From positions 38,381 through 102,380 of the forward strand of contig CALHAH010000014.1 in assembly GCA_937934115.1 (NCBI GenBank): a stretch of DNA of 64,000 bases. Reading direction: 5' to 3'. The stretch is from an uncultured Thermoanaerobaculum sp. (GTDB lineage Bacteria > Acidobacteriota > Thermoanaerobaculia > Thermoanaerobaculales > Thermoanaerobaculaceae). Position 1 is the first letter of the stretch, and each line of letters begins with the position of its first letter. Shown here one piece after another: positions 33,586 through 42,137 of the stretch. Under the pieces are notes generated by a model, which was not told the origin of the DNA, did not search any database, and worked only from the letters and a program-made list of their open reading frames with translations. The position numbers and the translations under genes were made by a program.

Positions 33586-34323
33586 ATGGTGCGAATCCTG
33601 GTGCGGGGGCTAAGTAAAGTCTTTGCCGCTGGCGCCGCCCTAGAGGGTGTATCGCTGACTGTGGAGCCCGGGGAGACGGTGGTGGTGCTGGGTCCCTCGG
33701 GTGCCGGCAAGTCCACCCTGTTGCGCTGTGTCGCTGGCCTTGTGCCTTTTGAGGCGGGTGAGGTGCAGGTGAACTCCTGGGTGTTGCGCCCCGGCTTGGA
33801 AGGGCTTGCGGCTGGGCGCGCGTTGCGAAAGCAGGTGGGGTTTGTTTTTCAAGATTTTGGGCTCTTCCCTCACAAACGGGCGTGGGAAAACGTGGCGTTG
33901 GCGCCACGCTTGGTGCGCAAGCTGGATGCGGCCACGGCCCGGGATCAGGCTTTCCAGCTTTTGGCAAAGGTTGGCCTGGCGGGGCGGGCGGAGGCTTACC
34001 CCCAGCAGCTTTCCGGTGGAGAAAAGCAAAGGGTGGCCATTGCGCGGGCACTGGCCATGGCGCCGGCGGCACTTTTGGGTGACGAGATAACCAGCTCCTT
34101 GGACCCGGAACTTAAGTGGGAGGTGGTGGAAACGTTGCTCCGCCTTAAGGCCGAAGGGATCACTCTGCTTTTGGTAACCCACGAAGTGGGGCTGGCAAGA
34201 CAGGTGGCGGACCGCGTGGTGCTCCTGGTGGACGGGCGTGTGGTGGAGGAGGGTCCCACCGCCGTTCTTTCTGCGCCGAAGACGGTGCGCGCCCAGCAGT
34301 TTTTGTCGCGTTTGTTGGTGTAG
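33586..34323 (+). CDS. Amino-acid ABC transporter ATP-binding protein (GlnQ-type)
   Basis: 245 residues. Walker A GPSGAGKST, Q-loop FVFQDFGLFPH, signature LSGGEKQRVAIARAL, Walker B AALLGDEITSSLDPE and the H-loop LLVTHEVGLA are all present. In the Walker B/D-loop the usual DEPTSALD reads DEITSSLD. It energises the adjacent fused SBP-permease. About 125 bp without a gene follow, containing the hairpin terminator of the convergent hsp20. Confidence 0.92.
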   Translation: MVRILVRGLSKVFAAGAALEGVSLTVEPGETVVVLGPSGAGKSTLLRCVAGLVPFEAGEVQVNSWVLRPGLEGLAAGRALRKQVGFVFQDFGLFPHKRAWENVALAPRLVRKLDAATARDQAFQLLAKVGLAGRAEAYPQQLSGGEKQRVAIARALAMAPAALLGDEITSSLDPELKWEVVETLLRLKAEGITLLLVTHEVGLARQVADRVVLLVDGRVVEEGPTAVLSAPKTVRAQQFLSRLLV

Positions 34324-34401
34324 CCAGAACCAAGTGAGTTACTGTTTTTTTCTTTCCTCCTGACTCCGGTTGCGTGAAACCTACCGGAAAGAGGCACAAA
34401 C

Positions 34402-34428
34402 AAAAAAAAGCGCCGGAAAGCCGGCGCT
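34402..34428 (-). terminator. Rho-independent terminator of the second hsp20
   Basis: Read on the minus strand: stem AGCGCCGG, loop CTTT, stem CCGGCGCT, then seven or more T. It lies 20 bp after the hsp20 stop. The plus strand has no T run, so it serves the minus strand only. Confidence 0.85.
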
Positions 34429-34449
34429 AGCGACCGCGCGGCGCGGAGG

Positions 34450-34908
34450 CTATTTCTCTTCCACCTTGACGGGGATGGCCTTGGGTTTGGCCTCCTCGCG
34501 CTTGGGCAGCGTCAAGTGGAGCACCCCCAACTTGTAGGAAGCGCTGATCTTGTCGGGGTTGACGTTAGAAGGCAAGGTGAAGGTGCGCTCAAAGGAACCG
34601 TAAGAGCGCTCCACCCGATGGTAGGTTTCGCCCTCTTCGGCCTTCTCGAACTTGCGAGAACCACGGATGGAAAGCACCCCACCTTCCACCGTCACCTCTA
34701 CGTCCTTCGGGTCAACGCCGGGAAGCTCCACAGAAATCTCCAACGCCTCCTTGCTCTCCTTGACATCCACCGCCGGCAACCAGCTGCCGGTAATGTAGTC
34801 CTCCTCCGCGCGGCGAGGACGGCCCCAAATCTCGTCGAAGAGCCGGTTCATCCGCTCCTGCATGGCGGCCATTTCCTTGAAAGGATCCCAACGAACCAAG
34901 CTGGTCAT
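34450..34908 (-). CDS. Small heat-shock protein, Hsp20 family (IbpA-like)
   Basis: 152 residues from the ATG at 34908 with AAGGAGG upstream. Class-typical N-terminus (WDPFKEMAAMQERMNRLFDE), alpha-crystallin domain (VDVKESKEALEISVELPGVD) and the GVL motif (KLGVLHLTLPK). A monocistronic heat-shock gene with its own terminator. Its promoter is nearly the same as that of the dnaK operon, so the two are probably co-regulated. Confidence 0.95.
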   Translation of the reverse strand: MTSLVRWDPFKEMAAMQERMNRLFDEIWGRPRRAEEDYITGSWLPAVDVKESKEALEISVELPGVDPKDVEVTVEGGVLSIRGSRKFEKAEEGETYHRVERSYGSFERTFTLPSNVNPDKISASYKLGVLHLTLPKREEAKPKAIPVKVEEK

Positions 34909-34954
34909 TTTTGTTTCCTCCTTTCTGGAGATCGATTTCCGACCTCCACGCCAC

Positions 34955-34983
34955 AATATAAGACCTCAGCCAGTAGTTGTCAA
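34955..34983 (-). promoter_or_regulatory. Promoter of the second hsp20 (TTGACA-17-TATATT), shared with dnaK
   Basis: Minus-strand -35 TTGACA (34978-34983) and -10 TATATT (34955-34960). Across the 29 bp, about 23 match the dnaK promoter, including the spacer block GCTnAGGTCT. GACCTC occurs at 34941 and 34962, exactly 21 bp apart. Confidence 0.7.
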
Positions 34984-35061
34984 GTCTTGATAGCACTCCA
35001 TCGCATTATATGCGTGCCATACGCTAAACCTTTCGTTGCTGACTTTTGCTACCCTACCAGC

Positions 35062-36804
35062 ATGATCTGGTGGTGCCTTTTGTGGGCGGCAACAAACCCC
35101 TTGGCTTTGCGGGTGGAGGTGGAGTCCCTGGGGCGGGGGACCGCCGGCACGGTGGTAGCGGTGGCGGTGCAGGTGGCGCCCGAAGACCGTCCTTTTCTGG
35201 GCGAGCGCGTTCGCTTCCAGGTGACTTTTTGGCGGGCAAACCAAAAGCTGGATGACGGCAGCGGGGTGGCAGAGCTGGCCGCCGATGGCAGCTTCTTGGT
35301 GTACCGGGAGTGGCCACCTGGGGAGGGCGCGGTGCAAGTGGAGGTGCGGTCCTTGGATGGCACAAGGGTGGGGGCCGTGGAGAGGAAGGTGGTTGTGCCG
35401 GTACTGGAAAAGCCCTTTCTCCTGCCGGAAGGGGTACCACCCGATGCCGCGGTGCTTGCGCCTTCCCCGCCATGGGAAGAAGGGGTGCGTTTTTCCCCGC
35501 CAAGGCTGGGAACGGTGGTGGGGACCGTGGAGCTTACCTTGCACGCGCCGGCAAACACGGGGGAGGTGCGTTTTTTCCAGGACGAAGAGCTGGTTTTGGT
35601 AAAAAACCGGCCCCCCTGGCAACTTTCCCTGTCCTTGGGGGCTCATCCCCATCGAACCTCGGTGCGCGCCGAGGCGTGGAGCGCCGAGGGACGCTTCTTG
35701 GGCGAGGACGTAGTGGTGTTGTCCGGTAGCGAAAGTAGGCTGGATGTGCAGATTCTGTTGCGGGAAGCCAAGGGAGAGGATCAGCCGGTTCGCATCACGG
35801 TGGCGGTTTCACCCCCCGGCCTGGAGGAGGAGGTGCTGTTGTACCTGGATGAGCGGCCGGTGGCTCGTTGGCTTTCTTGTCCTTGTGTGACTGAGTTGGC
35901 GCCCCAAGCCTTGCGTTCTGCCCGGGTTTTGGTGGCGGAAGCCAGGGGTGGGGGTAGGCAAGGGGAAGCGGTTCTGGTGGCCGGCACGGGCACACTGGTG
36001 GAAACGGCCAGGGTGGAGGTGGTGGAGTTGCCGGTGGCGGTGCTGGACGCCACGGGAAAGCCAGTGCCGGATTTGAGCCCTGCTGACTTTCAGGTCTGGG
36101 AAGACGGGCGCCCCGTGGTTGTGGAAAAGGTGGCGCGCAGTGTGGATCTCCCGGTTTCCTTAGGACTGGCCGTAGACACCTCAGGCTCCATGGAAAAGGA
36201 CTTTCCCCTGGTCAGGCAAGCGGTGGATGGTTTTTTGAACGATTTCCTGCGGCCCGGGGACCGGTTTTTCTTGGGCAGTTTTGCTTGGGAGTTTGCGCTG
36301 CTTCTTCCTTGGGGTTCCGAGCCGCGATTCGTGGGGGACCGCTTGTCTGGCGTGAGAGTGGAGGGCGGTACCTCGCTTCACGATGCGGTGATCAAAGCCC
36401 TGGAGCTGTTTCGGGGGAGAAAAAGTCCCCGGGCTTTGGTGGTGATTACCGATGGCGAGGACACCACCTCCCGTACCGGCTGGGAGGCGGCTTTGCGCTA
36501 CGCCCGTACCATGCGCACCCCGATCTTTCCGGTAGGTATTCGCGTTTCGGTACTGGATTTTGTTTTGCGCAGCAAACTTTCGGAGTTGGCGGCGGCCACG
36601 GGTGGGGAGGCTTTTTTTGTGGGCAACGCCCAGGAGTTGCCGGCGGTGTACCGCCGCATTGGGGAGCAGCTGCGCCACCAGTACGTGGTGGTCTACCGCT
36701 CGCCGGCCACCACAGCGGGGGACGCCTTTCGGCCAGTGACCGTCAAGGTGCAAAAGCAAAACGTCAGGGTGCGAACGATTCCCGGTTATTTTCCAGCACC
36801 TTGA
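35062..36804 (+). CDS. VWFA-related domain protein (acidobacterial type)
   Basis: 580 residues from the ATG at 35062. A short hydrophobic leader is followed by beta-rich domains and a C-terminal VWA domain (from ~residue 370). The VWA domain has a complete MIDAS site: DTSGS, GGTSLHD and TDGED. The part before it reads AVLDATGKPVPDLSPADFQV, as in the VWFA-related family abundant in Acidobacteria. It probably mediates metal-dependent protein binding at the cell surface or in the periplasm. TACCCT lies 6 nt before the start, without a ribosome site. Confidence 0.85.
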   Translation: MIWWCLLWAATNPLALRVEVESLGRGTAGTVVAVAVQVAPEDRPFLGERVRFQVTFWRANQKLDDGSGVAELAADGSFLVYREWPPGEGAVQVEVRSLDGTRVGAVERKVVVPVLEKPFLLPEGVPPDAAVLAPSPPWEEGVRFSPPRLGTVVGTVELTLHAPANTGEVRFFQDEELVLVKNRPPWQLSLSLGAHPHRTSVRAEAWSAEGRFLGEDVVVLSGSESRLDVQILLREAKGEDQPVRITVAVSPPGLEEEVLLYLDERPVARWLSCPCVTELAPQALRSARVLVAEARGGGRQGEAVLVAGTGTLVETARVEVVELPVAVLDATGKPVPDLSPADFQVWEDGRPVVVEKVARSVDLPVSLGLAVDTSGSMEKDFPLVRQAVDGFLNDFLRPGDRFFLGSFAWEFALLLPWGSEPRFVGDRLSGVRVEGGTSLHDAVIKALELFRGRKSPRALVVITDGEDTTSRTGWEAALRYARTMRTPIFPVGIRVSVLDFVLRSKLSELAAATGGEAFFVGNAQELPAVYRRIGEQLRHQYVVVYRSPATTAGDAFRPVTVKVQKQNVRVRTIPGYFPAP

Positions 36805-36849
36805 AGGGCTGGAAGCTCCTGGCATGGTTTACGCGTTATAGTAGCTGCG

Positions 36850-38730
36850 ATGACCACAGGCTTTTACGTTACCCCGGAAGTTGCGGGCCGTTCGGGTCTT
36901 TCGGAAACCGTGATCCGGCCCGGGTGGGTGGCTGAGGGCTCTGTGGTGCTTACCACTGTTGCTACGCTTCAGGCCTGGTCACCGCCGTTACCGGCAGGGG
37001 TTTTGTGGTTGGTGATGGGAGATATGGGGGATGCGCAGCTGCCGGCAGAGCCTTTCCTCGTGCTTCCTAGCAATGCCCCAAGCCATACGGTGCAAAGGGC
37101 GGTGCAGGCAGCACTGGAAATCGCAAGCCTCCGGGCCAAGCTGCAGCAGATGCAAGGCGAGGTGCGGCTGGGGCAGGAGCGGCAGCTGGAGCTGGCGCGA
37201 ATTGGCATTGCCCTGGTAGCTGAGCGGGATTTGGAAAGGCTTTTGGAGCGCATCTTGTCCAGCGCCCGGGAGCTGGTGTGCGCTGATGCAGGCTCTCTGT
37301 ATTTGCTGGAAGAGCGAGACGGCGGCAAGGTTTTGCATTTTATGTTGGCGCAAAACGACTCGGTACCGGTGGCTTTTTCCGCGTGGTCGGTACCGGCGGA
37401 CGAGACCTCCTTAGCTGGCTACGTGGCAGCGTCAGGGGAATGCGTGGCGGTGGAGGACGTGCGTTCCTTAGCAAAGGATGCCCCCTATCGCTTCAACCCC
37501 ACCTTTGACCAGGCCTCAGGGTACCACACCCGTTCCCTGCTCACGGTGCCCATGGCCACCCGCACCGGCGACATTGTTGGTGTGCTCCAGCTCATTAACC
37601 GCAAGCGGCAGCGGCAGGCAAAGCTTACGTCAAGCCTCGCTGCGGATCAGTGGGTGGTGCCTTTTTCGCAAGCAGATGTGGCGGTAATTCGGGCGCTGGC
37701 GGCGCAAGCAGCGGTGGCTATTGAAAACAGCAGGCTGGTGGCGGAAATCGAAAGGCTTTTTGAGTCCTTTGTGCGGGCGTCGGTCATGGCCATCGAGCAA
37801 CGGGACCCTTCTACCCGCGGGCATTCCGTGCGCGTTGCTCACTACACCTTAGCTTTGGCGCGGGCGGTGGAGCAAACCCCCCCGGCGCCGTATCGGGGGT
37901 TGCGCTTTTCGCGGGATGATCTGCGGCAGCTTCGTTACGCCGCCCTTCTCCACGACTTTGGCAAGGTGGGGGTACGGGAGGCGGTGCTCACCAAGCCCAA
38001 AAAGCTGTACCCCGAACGGTTGCAGCTCATCCTTGAGCGCTTCCGTCACGCTCGCCGTGCGCAGGAGGTGGTCCTCCTTCGTAAGCTCCTTGAGCGCTTG
38101 GTGGCACTGGGTTTGCCGCCCACGGTGGAAGACCTACGATCGCTGGACGCGGCCATAAGCTTTATGCGGGCCGAGTTTGACCACAAGTTGGCCAAGGTCT
38201 TGGAAGCCAACGAACCCACGGTGTTGGCGGCGAGCACCGCTGGGGTTTTGCAACAGCTTGTAGGAGCGCAGTTTTTGGGGGAAGATGGTCAGCTTCTTCC
38301 GCTGTTAACCCCCGAGGAGCTGCGTTGGCTTTCTGTCCCCCGGGGCAGTTTGGACGAGGAGGAGCGACGGGAAGTGGAGTCGCACGTGGTGCACTCCTAT
38401 CAGTTCTTGCTCACCATCCCTTGGCCGAAGCGCTTGCGCCGAGTCCCGGAAATTGCCTACGGCCACCACGAAAAGCTCGATGGCCGCGGCTACCCGCGGC
38501 GCTTGCGGGGCGAGGAAATTCCACCGGAAGTGCGGATGATGACCATTTGCGACATCTACGACGCTTTAACCGCTGCTGACCGCCCTTACAAGAAGGCCGT
38601 AAACCCTGAACGCGCGCTGGCGATCCTTGAGGAGGAGGTGCAACAAGGGGCGCTGGACAGAGACCTTTTCCGGGTGTTTCTGGAGGCAAAGGTTTACGCC
38701 AGCGCCCCGCCGCAAGACGCCTGGTCTTAG
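36850..38730 (+). CDS. GAF and HD-GYP domain cyclic-di-GMP phosphodiesterase
   Basis: 626 residues. A receiver-like N-terminus without clear Asp motif (1-90) is followed by a GAF domain (~115-310, VCADAGSLYLLEERDGGKV). The HD-GYP domain (~315-620) has LLHDFGKVGVREAV and HHEKLDGRGYPRRL. An insert of about 120 residues separates these two halves. HD-GYP proteins hydrolyse c-di-GMP; the GAF part would sense a small ligand. TATAGT ends 7 nt before the ATG. It is convergent with the LysE gene, overlapping by 4 bp. Confidence 0.88.
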   Translation: MTTGFYVTPEVAGRSGLSETVIRPGWVAEGSVVLTTVATLQAWSPPLPAGVLWLVMGDMGDAQLPAEPFLVLPSNAPSHTVQRAVQAALEIASLRAKLQQMQGEVRLGQERQLELARIGIALVAERDLERLLERILSSARELVCADAGSLYLLEERDGGKVLHFMLAQNDSVPVAFSAWSVPADETSLAGYVAASGECVAVEDVRSLAKDAPYRFNPTFDQASGYHTRSLLTVPMATRTGDIVGVLQLINRKRQRQAKLTSSLAADQWVVPFSQADVAVIRALAAQAAVAIENSRLVAEIERLFESFVRASVMAIEQRDPSTRGHSVRVAHYTLALARAVEQTPPAPYRGLRFSRDDLRQLRYAALLHDFGKVGVREAVLTKPKKLYPERLQLILERFRHARRAQEVVLLRKLLERLVALGLPPTVEDLRSLDAAISFMRAEFDHKLAKVLEANEPTVLAASTAGVLQQLVGAQFLGEDGQLLPLLTPEELRWLSVPRGSLDEEERREVESHVVHSYQFLLTIPWPKRLRRVPEIAYGHHEKLDGRGYPRRLRGEEIPPEVRMMTICDIYDALTAADRPYKKAVNPERALAILEEEVQQGALDRDLFRVFLEAKVYASAPPQDAWS

Positions 38731-39404
38731 CCAGGCAAACCCCAGCGTAGCCCCAGCCGGTACCCGCCCAAACCCACGAGAGCCAAACCCAAAGCCACGA
38801 GCACTACGGCCAACACCTTTACCACCAAAACCTCAGCTCGGGGTGTCAGGAGGGTTTTCCCGTGGTGCAGGGCGTAGAGGAGGGGTGCGTACCAACACAC
38901 CACGCCGCCAATGAGGGCGCCCAACATCCACAGGAGGCCCGGCTCGCCATAGGTACGCGCCGCTTCCACAAAAGCCAGGCCAGCGGTTACCCACCACAGC
39001 CAGTAGTGGGGGTTGGCCAACGAAACCCCCATCCCCAAAAGCAGGTAGCGGAGGCGTGGCCTGCCGTTATTTAGCAAATGAAGTCGTGAATGGGCGCTGG
39101 GCCGGTGGCGCGCCGAGGTAAGGCCACCCCATAGTAGTACGAACCCTCCGAAAATCTCCACCGCCGGCAACGCCCCCAAGCGGGCGAGGGAAGGGCCGGC
39201 ACCGGCAGCCAAAGCTGCAAAAAGAAGCGCATCCAAAAGGGTGGCACCCAGCAAGAACCAAAACGCTGCCGCCAAGCGATGGGCGAGGCCCAAGTGCGTG
39301 GCTACCAGGGTAATGGGGCCGGGGATCACCACCGTGGCAAAGGACACCAGAAAGCCAGTGATTACCAGGGCTTCCAGGGACAAGGGCAGCGTGAGGTTCG
39401 TCAA
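38727..39404 (-). CDS. LysE/RhtB-family amino-acid exporter
   Basis: 225 residues with six predicted membrane helices. The N-terminal FATVVIPGPITLVATHLGLAH has the GP-rich motif of LysE transporters, and NPHYWLWWVTAG is the second conserved site. It starts with TTG at 39404, 3 nt after the stop of the adenosine-specific kinase gene. The likely role is export of surplus amino acids or related compounds. Confidence 0.82.
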   Translation of the reverse strand: MTNLTLPLSLEALVITGFLVSFATVVIPGPITLVATHLGLAHRLAAAFWFLLGATLLDALLFAALAAGAGPSLARLGALPAVEIFGGFVLLWGGLTSARHRPSAHSRLHLLNNGRPRLRYLLLGMGVSLANPHYWLWWVTAGLAFVEAARTYGEPGLLWMLGALIGGVVCWYAPLLYALHHGKTLLTPRAEVLVVKVLAVVLVALGLALVGLGGYRLGLRWGLPG

Positions 39405-39407
39405 GTC

Positions 39408-39893
39408 TTACCCCAGCTTGTACCCGATGCTACGGAGGAAGCGCAACCTTGCTAGCACGTCCTCGTCTTTTTCTACGCCTTTGGGGGAAACTCCATCCAC
39501 CACGCCGAGAATGGCCCTTCCCTGTTCGGTTTCCGCCACCACCACCTCCACCGGGTTGGCGCTGGCGCAATAAATGCGGCAAACTTCCGGCACCATCTTG
39601 ATGGCGTTGAGAACGTTGATGGGGTAGCCTTGCTCCAAAAACACGAAAAAGGAGTGACCGGCACCCACAGCCAAAGCATTGCGCGTGGCCAGCTCAACGA
39701 GAGCTTCATCGTTGCCCGAACGGCGAATCAGCGCTGGTCCTGAGGACTCGCAAAAGGCTACGCCAAACTTCATCTGCGGCGCGGTGGTGACGATGGCTTC
39801 ATGGATGTCCTCCACGGTTTTGATGAAATGGGCTTGCCCAAGGATGAAGTTCGTGCTTTCCGGTTTTTCCACTTTAACGGTGAGAATGGTCAT
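39408..39893 (-). CDS. Adenosine-specific kinase (DUF355 family)
   Basis: 161 residues, normal size. Family signatures are MKFGVAFCESSGPALIRRSG, GHSFFVFLEQGYPINVLNAI and YCASANPVEVVVAE. Archaeal and thermophile members bind adenosine, hence the family name; catalysis is not well proven. AAGGAGG precedes the start. It is transcribed with the LysE exporter gene. Confidence 0.88.
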   Translation of the reverse strand: MTILTVKVEKPESTNFILGQAHFIKTVEDIHEAIVTTAPQMKFGVAFCESSGPALIRRSGNDEALVELATRNALAVGAGHSFFVFLEQGYPINVLNAIKMVPEVCRIYCASANPVEVVVAETEQGRAILGVVDGVSPKGVEKDEDVLARLRFLRSIGYKLG

Positions 39894-39917
39894 AAAAACC
39901 TCCTTTTCCTCCGTCTT

Positions 39918-42065
39918 TTACCGCCCGCCCAGGGTGGCCACAAGGTCGGCAATCCCCTGGGCAAGGAGCAAAACGTAGTCGGGGGTGACGCTGGCAAGCT
40001 CGGCCTCGGGAGGCCACAAATCCCCTGCGGTGGGCTCGCCGGTGGGTCCGGAAATCGTAATCGTCACGGCCCCTTGCCGTGACGCCAAGGCCGCTCCGCA
40101 GTGCGGGGGGACGGCGTCGGTGCCCACTTCCGTGGCAAAACCCCACCGTCGAAAGATCACGGGCAGGCGAGGTGTGAACATGGTTTTGGTTTCTCCTAAC
40201 CGCAGCACCAGCTTGCTCGGATCGTCAGCTTTTTTGGACCAAAGCTCTTCCAGCTCCACCCAAACCGCAATCCGCCCCTCGTGGCTGGCGAGGTACGCTT
40301 GCGCTCCGGCAGCGTCGTGACACCCGCCGGCAAGAAAAACTACCTCCACCGGCATGCTATGGGGGCGGGCGGCCAAAAGCGCCGCGGTTTCTAAAAGCGT
40401 CACCACGCCTAGGGCGTTGTCGAGCACGCCACGGGCGCTGCGGAAGGCCCGCCACGGGTCGGGGCCGCAGGCGTCCCAATGGGCAGCCAACACCAGGGGC
40501 AAGCGGTGGGGTGAAGCACCCGGGAGGTGAACAACCACGTTTTCCCATATAGCCTTGGTGCCCCAAGGGGTGCTGCGCAGGAAAGGTTGGCGCTCCGTGC
40601 GCAAGCCCCGTTTTTGGGCTTCGGCCGTAAGCGCGGCCACCACTGCTGGTGCTTGCGGGTGCCAGGCGTAACGGCTGGCAAGGGGCGGCGTACCCGGCGT
40701 GGGGGCTTGGAGACCGGCAAGGACCTTGAGGCTCTCCGCAACCCGCGTACGCCACGGAGAAGCGACGTCGCCCAAGCGCTTGGCCGCCAGGTCCGAAAGA
40801 CGCTGGCGAACGCGGTTTGGCGCTATCCGCGGTGACCAGGCCAACCCCCACTGCAGGGGCAAAAAGCGCTCCTCTGCCCATCCCGATGGGTGGGGGAGCA
40901 CGCCGAGAAAAACCAAGAGCCTTTCTTCCGGTCTTAAGGGGGAAGCCTCCAAACGCGCGAAAGCGCGAGCATCGAAGCTTAAGGCTTGAGGAGGCGAAAG
41001 TTCCCAGGGACTTGCCTTTTGCACGATGCCTACCCATCGGCCCGAGGGGTCTCCCTGCAACGAAAGGGGGAGGGTAGGAAAACCGTCACCCTGCAGGATT
41101 ATGAGCCCACCACCGCCCACTCCTACCGTGGCTTGCCCTGAGGCGGGACGGGAGGCCACCATCCAAGCGAGGAGCTGAGGGCGGGGGCAGGAGGCCAGCG
41201 GGTTGGGGACCGCCGGAGGGCCAAACCATGGGGCTAGCCAAAGGTTGGCGAAGAAGCTCGCGAAGAGGTCCTCCTCGCGTTTTTCGGGCGCGCGGGTGGC
41301 GAGAAGGGAGGCAAGAGGGCCGGTGGCAGCCGCCTGCTTTGCCACCAGCTGGGGTACCGCCTCAGGACCCAACGTTTGAGCAACGAACTCCACAAACAGT
41401 GGTCCCCACCCTTGGGCGCTCTGCGGCGACCACGAGGAAGGGCCGGGCTGGTGTGGCTGGTCGTCCCCCCAAAGGTAGCGGGGCGGCGCCACCCCCATGC
41501 GATACGCGAACCAGCGAGCGGCGCTACGGCTCATATCTGTGGGGAACGCATCGGCAGGGGGAAGGGTCACCAGCAGGAACAGCGATTCCATTAGGGCGGC
41601 GGTGTTGCGCCAGGATTGGGTGGTGGTGTACGGGAAGCTAGCCACAATCACGGGCCGGGGATTGGCGTGAAAGCCGTAAGCTAAAGCCTTTTCTTCCCCC
41701 ATGAGATCAAACGGTGAAAAACCAGCGGCTTCCGGCCAGCCGCTTTCCAAAAGCAGGATATCCACCTTACCCGCGAGTTCGAGCCCCCGCCATTGGCGCA
41801 AGCGTGCCAGCCCTTCCTCCAGCTGTCCTAGAAGAGCCGGCAAGCCACCGGTGGGCAGGCGGCTTTCCGCAGGCAGAGACTGCCCTTCGGCCAAAAACAC
41901 CGTAAAGCTTCGGCTTTCGAAAAGCGACCGGGCGGCTACTTGCTCCTGGATGGGGTGACGCTTCGGGGGCACGCGCAAAACCCAAAAGTGGGCCGTGCCT
42001 TGCTCAGCGCTGGCCAAGTCAGCCAAAAGCCAAAGAGCCAACGTGGCAGAAAGCCTCGCGCGCAC
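39918..42065 (-). CDS. Exported M28-like protein, probably catalytically degenerate
   Basis: 715 residues from the GTG at 42065. It has a signal peptide (ARLSATLALWLLADLASAEQ), a long N-terminal region of unknown fold and a C-terminal M28 aminopeptidase-like domain. The zinc His and Asp are recognisable (LVLAAHWDACGPD, GVLDNALGVVTLLETAALL). However, the position of the catalytic Glu-Glu pair reads AGGCHDAAGAQAYL, so activity is doubtful. The GTG is favoured over an ATG at 42116 by the promoter TTGCGT-17-TACACT and by the signal peptide. Confidence 0.7.
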   Translation of the reverse strand: MRARLSATLALWLLADLASAEQGTAHFWVLRVPPKRHPIQEQVAARSLFESRSFTVFLAEGQSLPAESRLPTGGLPALLGQLEEGLARLRQWRGLELAGKVDILLLESGWPEAAGFSPFDLMGEEKALAYGFHANPRPVIVASFPYTTTQSWRNTAALMESLFLLVTLPPADAFPTDMSRSAARWFAYRMGVAPPRYLWGDDQPHQPGPSSWSPQSAQGWGPLFVEFVAQTLGPEAVPQLVAKQAAATGPLASLLATRAPEKREEDLFASFFANLWLAPWFGPPAVPNPLASCPRPQLLAWMVASRPASGQATVGVGGGGLIILQGDGFPTLPLSLQGDPSGRWVGIVQKASPWELSPPQALSFDARAFARLEASPLRPEERLLVFLGVLPHPSGWAEERFLPLQWGLAWSPRIAPNRVRQRLSDLAAKRLGDVASPWRTRVAESLKVLAGLQAPTPGTPPLASRYAWHPQAPAVVAALTAEAQKRGLRTERQPFLRSTPWGTKAIWENVVVHLPGASPHRLPLVLAAHWDACGPDPWRAFRSARGVLDNALGVVTLLETAALLAARPHSMPVEVVFLAGGCHDAAGAQAYLASHEGRIAVWVELEELWSKKADDPSKLVLRLGETKTMFTPRLPVIFRRWGFATEVGTDAVPPHCGAALASRQGAVTITISGPTGEPTAGDLWPPEAELASVTPDYVLLLAQGIADLVATLGGR

Positions 42066-42074
42066 AGTGGGCCT

Positions 42075-42103
42075 AGTGTAGGAATCCTGAAGGGTAGACG
42101 CAA
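42075..42103 (-). promoter_or_regulatory. Promoter of the M28-like gene (TTGCGT-17-TACACT)
   Basis: Minus-strand -35 TTGCGT (42098-42103) and -10 TACACT (42075-42080), 17-bp spacer; 9 nt to the GTG start. It is back to back with the plus-strand TATACT box at 42124-42129. Confidence 0.5.
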
Positions 42104-42137
42104 GCCCAAAACCCATCCCTCGCTATACTCCCTATTG

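Noticed and set aside
34343..34380. Terminator after the ABC transporter on the plus strand
   Set aside because: A T run is present at 34345-34351, but no stable stem lies before it; the TCCGGT/ACCGGA pair further on has no T run.
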